Below, in pieces: positions 57,785-64,000 of a stretch of DNA of 64,000 bases. Below the pieces are notes generated by a model, which was not told the DNA's origin, ran no database searches, and saw only the letters and a program-made list of their open reading frames with translations. Origin of the DNA: Fasciolopsis buskii (taxonomy: Eukaryota; Platyhelminthes; Trematoda; Plagiorchiida; Fasciolidae). Location of the stretch: contig LUCM01007181.1 in NCBI GenBank assembly GCA_008360955.1, forward strand, positions 62,001-126,000, read 5' to 3'. Both the position numbers and the translations under genes were made by a program. Numbering within the stretch: position 1 is the first letter of the stretch; each line of letters begins with the position of its first letter.

Positions 57785-59000
57785 TTACCCCAGTAATGCC
57801 TATCAGTGCCGCTTCACCGGACGAGATAAATAGAACCTTGAATCATTGTTTTTAAAAACTGAAATGTATGTTTATTGAAATCTCACCAATGGTTGTGTGG
57901 CGCAACCAATTGTTACGGCGAGATTTGTAGCCAGAATAGTAGTTGTAAAAGCCTATATTCCATGAAAGCAGTCTCCGTGCTGCTCTAAAGTCTCCAGATG
58001 TTGGATTTAGGTATTTTGAAGTTCCCTGGAACTTTTTTGGGTGCTTCACGACGCACACGGGTGTAAGATGTATTCTGTAGCCAGTAGATTCGCCAGGCCC
58101 CTTAAAAGGGTCTCCAAAGAACATCGGATAGGTTTATGTCACTATGGAACGCAACTCCAAGGAATGGCGGCTCCACACTGAGGAGGTTTCATCTTTAAAC
58201 AGCTCGCTCAGCTAGTTGGGGTCCATAGCGAGTAAGGCCATCAATCCGTGGTTGCGCATCATCATTATTGAGTTATTTTGTTGATTGCCAAATCCGAGTT
58301 TCCCTACGATTTGTTGAGGAGTTTGGGTACTCCGTTATTTAGAGCATACAACTGCCCCATAGCCATATGCCGTTGGATGTCTTCCTGTACAGCCTCATTG
58401 TGGATTCACCAGCCCACAGCTTCACTAAACAAGTGAAGGAGGACAGTGGATATGTAGGCTGCTTTCATTCCACGAACGCCGATTTATCGTAAAACCGTCA
58501 TACGATTTTCCCGATTAATTCGAATCGTACAAGGATGGAACATGACTTCTGGGCAAGTTAGCGGCAGGAACGAAACATAAGCGATTCAGTCTTTCAGTGG
58601 TTGAGGATACACATGGTCATATTACTCCCCATCAACTACATGCAAGAGACATGTCTGAGGTTTCAGCATCAAACAAGGTAGTTTCAGTTATTTCATCAGA
58701 TCAGGAAGCCGAATAGCCAAAAGCACTGCCTTGTGATTTTAGGCTCATTTGTCGATCTTTCGGTGTACTTCGTATCTGGTAGGCCACTGAATTTAGACAA
58801 ACGCTACTGCATCTAGTGCCGATTTCTTTTCGATGGATAACGTCGGATGATGTATTTGCCATTTTCATGGAATGACCCTTGTTCGTTAAATTCTACGTGG
58901 TAAAGGTGGTATCGAAACCGTCTGGATATAGATTCGGAGCTATATTGCTTTTTAGGGTGAACAATAAGCTGTCCTCAGTGTTCATTGCTGGTTTTACCTG
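57785..59000. other. Unassigned stretch
   Basis: Includes a 90-codon minus-strand frame (57852-58124), basic and aromatic-rich, of unknown nature. No other feature seen. Confidence 0.45.
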
Positions 59001-59007
59001 CCTGCAG

Positions 59008-59215
59008 ATATTTTGAATTTAGGGCCACTGGATAAGTTTTCTCCATCACTTTATGAATCCTTCTTCTATGCCTTAGAACGGACAATTGTTTCCCCTCAAA
59101 CCGTCGTAGAGCAATTTTTCCGGCAATTAACTGAATGCGCAGTAAATCCCAAACTTTACCGACTGTTGAGGGCTTTGGACCACAAGACACTGACTCGTGT
59201 TTGGCGTCTACCAAG
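59008..59215 (+). CDS. Probable internal exon of an unidentified gene
   Basis: Strong acceptor (ttacctgcctgcag) and donor gtttgt. 208 nt, fully open. Reads LDKFSPSLYESFFYALERT, then VEQFFRQLTECAVNP and LRALDHKTLTRVWRLP-R. The sequence suggests an alpha-helical repeat-like protein, but I do not recognise the family. It ends in phase 2. It may belong with the exons at 62721-63290, though at least one linking exon has not been found. Confidence 0.45.
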
Positions 59216-62200
59216 GTTTGTATCAAAAATACTAGTCGAGGTAACCGTCCACTCCTGTCGGTGTCCGGTCAAGATCGCTTCAACTAACGACCGACCACCA
59301 TTAACACAGCCTATTTATGGGACGACGTGTGTTCTGTCTTTCATGTAATTGGGACCATTCTTCCGAAGTCTCTGCCTTCCTCACCCATATGCATCTGCAG
59401 GTGCAAAGTTATCGAGCACTCTCATGAGGGCAACAACGGGTGACAGCCCGTTCCAAGGTGCCATGCCACCCAAAAATTATCCCTGTCTTCCTATTTTCGT
59501 TCTCCACGGCTGGAAAACAACAAACATTGGTGTACAGATAAACTTGTGTACCCGTCTTAGTTCTCATTCTCATTTGCATTTTTCACTTCCCCAAGCCATG
59601 GAGATTAAACTTGCAACGATTACTGCTTGTTCGCGCTCCCTTCGGAAGTTTCTCTTTGCGTGATTCATCACCGACGGCCCACTTCCCTGGGCATACCCTT
59701 CATAGTGAACTCTAGCTCGAGTTGTCATGATCATAAAAACAAGGTGAATTGGTAGAACATTAGTGGGTTGCCCCCTAATTTTACCCTAGTTTTAGGTCAT
59801 CAGTTTTTAATCCCTTGCCATGAATCCAAATCCGTCCTACATTTCTGAGGTTCATTTCAGACTTTAAAATCAGAATTTATGAAGACCGTGTAACCCAAAA
59901 GATTGCGACAAACGATTTCAATACGAGCACTGCTGGCGATGTGCCAAAAAGTAATTTTACAGCTCTCATTATAAGCCTCAGCAAGCAGACAGATAGGTTT
60001 CCTTTTGCTTACTTTAATTTCCAGGTCTAATGGAGAAACAGTCAAACTTCATCAAAGCCCTAAGAGAAATGTGATAATATTTTACAGTTAGTCTCCTTGC
60101 TTATCCCAAAAAATATCCCTATAGAAAATGATGAACATTTGGAGACACTGTTGATTGTTCTGTAGGATGATGCGGCAAGAGCATGTGTTGCTCAAAATAT
60201 CGATTCTAATATCTACTTAATATGGATGGCAATCCGCAAGGCCAGTGAGCCCCAGCCATCTTAAGAACGCTGTTCTCAGACAGCGTCCTGAAACACATTA
60301 ACTAGAAAGGAACCAATGGGAAACACTCGTAAGCGAATACAATATTTAGATCCCTTGTTATCCGTAAACGTCAGTTGTGCTAGCAATTGTTGTCTCACGG
60401 TAGAGTGTCTTCAAGAAGAGGAATTTCCATTCAGTTATAGTAAAATAGGTCAGTCATAATAATATTGGTATGTTTCTTGAGGTTTGCCAAGCAGCACCCA
60501 GTTTGCACGATTATTTCAGCAAAATGAATTCTACAGGGTAATAATGTTCGTCCGGTTTTAGATACGAAGTAATCTGGAAAAATTAATAGGGGAAATCCCA
60601 AAAGAGGATCCAGAACAAAAATAGAAAACCGATCTTCTAGTTACTGGGTTCCACACCCAGGCACTCTACGAAGAAAATAACCCAGGCGGCACGCGGGGAA
60701 TTCGAATAGCCCTATTACGTCTCATAAGGGGACACTCAATAATTACCTTCATGCTGTTTCACGCCGATATACTAAGCCTGGAATGTCACTCAAACTTAAA
60801 CTGTTCAAACAATTATTTCCCTTGACGTGTGATGCTCATATTTAACCATTGAAGTTTATCCTTGCGAAAATGAACCGCTCTATTGTGGTTCCACAGGGTA
60901 AACAACGGTCCCATTATTTAGGTTTCCTTTGCCAGTAATACCTGGAATTTTCAGTCTGAAAAGCTGATAATTAATATTCAGTTTCCACCTTTATGTTGCT
61001 GTCCTCGTCATTGTCTAAGTTGATTAAAGTTCGTATAGCGCCGGACCTATAGATTCGAAAGTATGTCATAGCCCGGCATCGTTTTATATACCTTCCGTTT
61101 TATATCATATTGTGGGCATTTGAAATCATCAGTGAATAATGTATTTCACCCACCTGAATTTGCCCTTGTTTTCCCAGCCTCGAAACGCGAAGAATCTTCT
61201 AGAGCTCATTTCCATAGATATTATTGTCTCACGAAACGGAGCCTCGTGAAAACAAGGGCCAGGCAAATAATTGTATGCGAAATGCCTTTTAGAGGAAATA
61301 GAAAACTCTGGAAACTACTGACGGCGTTAGCCGTTAGTCGATTACAGTCTTTTTTCTGTCATATTTCCGGACCATAGTGAAGCTTCTATCCCTTATTTGT
61401 CAAGATAAGTGGACCGGTGTGTCTTGCAACTGCAAATGATTTTAATATTTCAGTTTCAATTTTTTAAAAAGGAAGAAGATTCTTTGTTCGATGTAAAGCT
61501 TTTTAGCAGGACTCGTGGTACTCGATATAGTTATTCAAGGAAGCATGCCTGGAAGGACATATTCCATAATGCTACTTGACTCGCGCAAGCTGGAGTTAGA
61601 TGTTCCTTGTGATCCGAGAACATTGTTGGGAACACTGCGTGACTTCCGACATTAATCGGAATGTGCATTCACTTCGGTTAAGAAGAGTCCCTTTTGAGTC
61701 TTAGAGGATTTTTTGAGCCCGGCTCATGGTATCATCAAAGTGCATGTTTGCATCGTTGGGTTATCTGTTCAAGAACTCGATGCAATAATTGTGGCCATCT
61801 TTGGGTCGCACTGTAAGCCCATCATCATCAGAAATTTGATAGACCATTTTTATTGGCTTCTAGAAGCCCATGGAATTCATGAGACTTAGTCCTGCATAGC
61901 TGGCGGACCTAACATTAAGCGGTTTCATTTTGGATGTTACCGAACGTTTTTGGTTTATTCCACGTCAGCGGATTCTTATTGTTTCTGTTTGTGCTGTAGA
62001 TTTCACCATTGGTAACGCTGTTGCTGTCCTCCACCAAAGTTTGGTTGTCTCCGGGCGAAGCCAATATTACGGTGAATATTTGCGCTTCCTTCATCTACCT
62101 TTTGCCTGACCCTAGAATTGACTACAGCTGGCACATTCAAATTCGATTTTCGCATGCCTCGACATCTCATTGCCTAATCCCGGATAAGCTGATGCTAATT

Positions 62201-62720
62201 GTGCCTACGTATTTCTAATAAGAAGCTGCCTGTTTTGCTGCTGTTTTGCAAATGCCCCGTACTTTATTTACTGTTGTGTTAAACGTGTGGTCACGGGTTA
62301 CTTACCTTCACCTAGGTGTACAGTTCTCCGATCGGAATAAAAAACTCCAGAGTATGTCCAGCTAATACCGAGGGCTATACTCACGTGCGTCTCAGAGGTT
62401 CACTCATGCTGCTGGAATGGCTCACCTTGGTAACCGGTAGTCTTCTTCAACACAAGCTGAAGCAACTAGTAATATGATAAGGCACAAATCTTCTCTAGTA
62501 CATAGAAAGCGAATTGCCAAGACCTATAAAACAAGTAGAAACAAGGAGGAAGTAACTAACAGTGGAAAAACTCCTCTAGACCTTTTCGAAACAGCACAAT
62601 GGAAGTCCCCTGACTTCCACAAATTCATCTCCTACCTAAACAAGAAAATCCATCTATCGGAAGAGACTATTTCTCACTTGTCTCCATTTACAAATATCAC
62701 GAATCCCAAATCTATCCCAG
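59216..62720. other. Presumed intronic or intergenic stretch
   Basis: Contains a candidate frame after a good acceptor at 61178-61377 and open frames at 59349-59663, 62009-62218 and 62474-62734 (+), none of known family. A B-box-like word with a partial tRNA-like context lies on the minus strand near 60.64-60.72 kb. Confidence 0.45.
61178..61377 (+). CDS. Candidate terminal exon, basic protein tail
   Basis: The acceptor cttgttttcccag is strong. The frame reads SKREESSRAHFHRYYC, then KTRARQIIVCEMPFRGNRK and KLLTALAVSRL, to a stop at 61375-61377. It requires the previous exon to end in phase 1, which does not fit the exon at 59008-59215. Could be an alternative end or chance. Confidence 0.3.
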
Positions 62721-62793
62721 CTCCAAAATCTTAGCGCCTTCTTGTCGCTGTTAAAACCCGTTACCGCAGAAGTACGAAAATGTGTGAAAACAG
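62721..62793 (+). CDS. Penultimate exon of an unidentified gene
   Basis: Acceptor tctatcccag and donor gtaatg. Reads LQNLSAFLSLLKPVTAEVRK then CVKT-G, ending with the first base of a Gly codon. The next exon supplies GT, so the phase fits exactly. The overlapping longer frame at 62474-62734 lies in another register and is probably not coding. Confidence 0.5.
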
Positions 62794-62952
62794 GTAATGG
62801 CACCGCCGTACTTAAACTTTCCGATCGCTTGCCCCCAAAGGCGATAAAGTTACGTGTTCCTAATGCCTTTAGCATGACCCATCACCGGAGCACCTGCATC
62901 TGGTAGATGAAAATCGCAGCGTTTCATTTCCCTTTGTCCTTTTGATTTCTAG

Positions 62953-63290
62953 GTGAGTTGGCGGCCAGAGATTTTGTTGTGCCGCTGAGTTTGGTTAATC
63001 TGCACACATTGAGGCAAATGACCAAAGCACTAGCATCGCACGACGGCACAGGAGTAAACAGCCTGCTATCTAGCAGGACACGAACGCACTGGGGGTTGGA
63101 GACACAACAGTTCGGGCTCAAGTCTTTAGGCCCCGTGGTCGCACAACTGCTGGAACGGAATTGCGGTTCCCTTGAACGAGCGACCACAAAGAAGAGAAAA
63201 ATGGCGCGCAATGCGAACTGGCCCAGCTTGAAAGCAGAAGAGAGAAGACGAACACAGGGCACCTCCGAGCGTTTAGTGGTGACCCGCTAA
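62953..63290 (+). CDS. Terminal exon of an unidentified gene
   Basis: Acceptor after a clear pyrimidine tract (ctttgtccttttgatttctag); 112 codons to TAA at 63288-63290. Begins G-ELAARDFVVPLSLVNLHTL and ends in a very basic tail (RATTKKRKMARNANW, KAEERRRTQ), possibly a nuclear-localisation type region. Base composition is higher in G+C than around it, and a polyadenylation signal follows within 5 bases of the stop, so this is very likely real coding sequence. The family is not recognised. Confidence 0.55.
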
Positions 63291-63294
63291 TACA

Positions 63295-63300
63295 AATAAA
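63295..63300 (+). promoter_or_regulatory. Polyadenylation signal
   Basis: AATAAA immediately after the stop codon of the 62953-63290 exon. The very short 3' untranslated region it implies is unusual but not unique in compact 3' ends. Confidence 0.55.
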
Positions 63301-63707
63301 GTCAGAATTTAAGTGAGCTTTAACGTTTACATAGTTTTGTTGGGCAGCCTTCGTTGATATGTGATATAGCCAATCACATAACGAGTTTTTACGAATCGTT
63401 TCATGAACATAAAAATTCTCAACCACACAATATTTAAAATATTTTCACTTTCGAAATACTGAGAAAAGGGTAAGTTCCTTTATAAAAATCAATAACAGCT
63501 AAACTAAGCGGCACCGAAATCCTAGAATGGTCACCGATCATAACAGATTTTAAAAGCAGCTGGAAAATAATGGCCAGAACTAGCACCTTTTGCGAATTTA
63601 GAGAGTTGCTGACAAAATGACCCTGCAAGTGTAAGTCCTTCGTTCATTGTCAATGAAATGGGTGGCACCCGCATCCCCATAAGCACTAACCTCTTCTACT
63701 CCTCTAG

Positions 63708-64000
63708 TTTGGGGTCTCCTTAGGAAGACAAATTCGTTACGGCCCGCAACCCCGATGGTGCAAATGGCATCGTCCGACCTCGATTCGACAATTGTCCGTC
63801 CTCACCCAGCCACCGAGAAAACGGCCCCACTTCTGATCGACATACACTACCACATCCCTGGGGTTGTTGACATACCTACTCACTATAAAGTCAGCCCTGG
63901 TACCTCTTTTTGTTGCTCATATAGGAGGCTCCAGACGTTTTCTCGCTCAGAGTCGGCTTCCACTCCTCAAACTCACAAGGCACAACTGTTATTCTCCCAG
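63708..64000 (+). CDS. Candidate exon running off the right edge
   Basis: A strong pyrimidine-rich acceptor (aacctcttctactcctctag) precedes a frame that stays open to the window end, about 97 codons. The segment is rich in G+C, Pro, Ser and Thr (for example LRPATPMVQMASSDLDST and IDIHYHIPGVVDIPTHYK). No donor is seen before the edge. It may be a 5' exon of the next gene or part of a retroelement polyprotein; no family recognised. Confidence 0.35.

Noticed and set aside
62474..62734. 86-codon plus-strand frame as a coding exon
   Set aside because: Its last part overlaps the exon at 62721-62793 in a different register. That exon has the phase-compatible splice partner, so this frame is probably non-coding.
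1..64000. CRISPR arrays, bacterial operons, phage or plasmid genes
   Set aside because: No regularly spaced short repeats, no tightly packed genes. The window is clearly eukaryotic nuclear DNA.

Overview
This is eukaryotic DNA, AT-leaning, with long introns, short GT-AG-bounded exons and a heavy load of decayed retroelements. There are no operons, ribosome-binding sites or bacterial gene spacing. SINE-like repeats with hammerhead-ribozyme cores, a Penelope-like retroelement (PLE) and a LINE tail of the type common in flukes point to a flatworm, most probably a digenean trematode with an expanded genome. The species is inferred, not proven.

Region 1 (about 193-29,160, + strand) is the one gene that can be read with confidence: the 3' part of an M13-family (neprilysin/ECE-like) zinc metallopeptidase. 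Thirteen exons were joined by eye. Every junction has GT-AG ends and a compatible phase, giving about 469 continuous codons that end in the family's C-x-x-W terminus. HELAH, ENIAD, N-A-x-Y and the His/Arg pair of the substrate pocket are all present, so the enzyme looks catalytically intact. The 5' exons (cytoplasmic tail, membrane anchor, first part of the ectodomain) lie upstream of the window. The introns (90 bp to 6.7 kb) carry SINE-like insertions, a TA microsatellite and orphan open frames.

Region 2 (about 29.2-45.9 kb) has no gene I can name. It holds two tRNA-derived SINE-like repeats, one with a recognisable hammerhead core, a decayed minus-strand frame resembling BEL/Pao reverse transcriptase, and several isolated splice-bounded frames on both strands.

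Region 3 (about 45.9-53.0 kb) is the most unusual part. A PLE-type hammerhead lies inside a ~55-bp hairpin. Next to it a 626-bp repeat, nearly identical in its two copies, occurs as an inverted pair about 5.5 kb apart. Inside that pair sits a truncated PLE (thumb plus GIY-YIG endonuclease) whose own 3' end is inverted at its 5' side, so the element is a 1.27-kb palindrome. The two inverted structures have different centres, so they arose separately.

Region 4 (about 53-64 kb) holds a decayed LINE C-terminus, one more SINE-like repeat, a second copy of a dispersed repeat also found at 25 kb, and the probable 3' exons of an unidentified + strand gene ending near 63.29 kb with its own polyadenylation signal. 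A further open frame with a good splice acceptor runs off the right edge.
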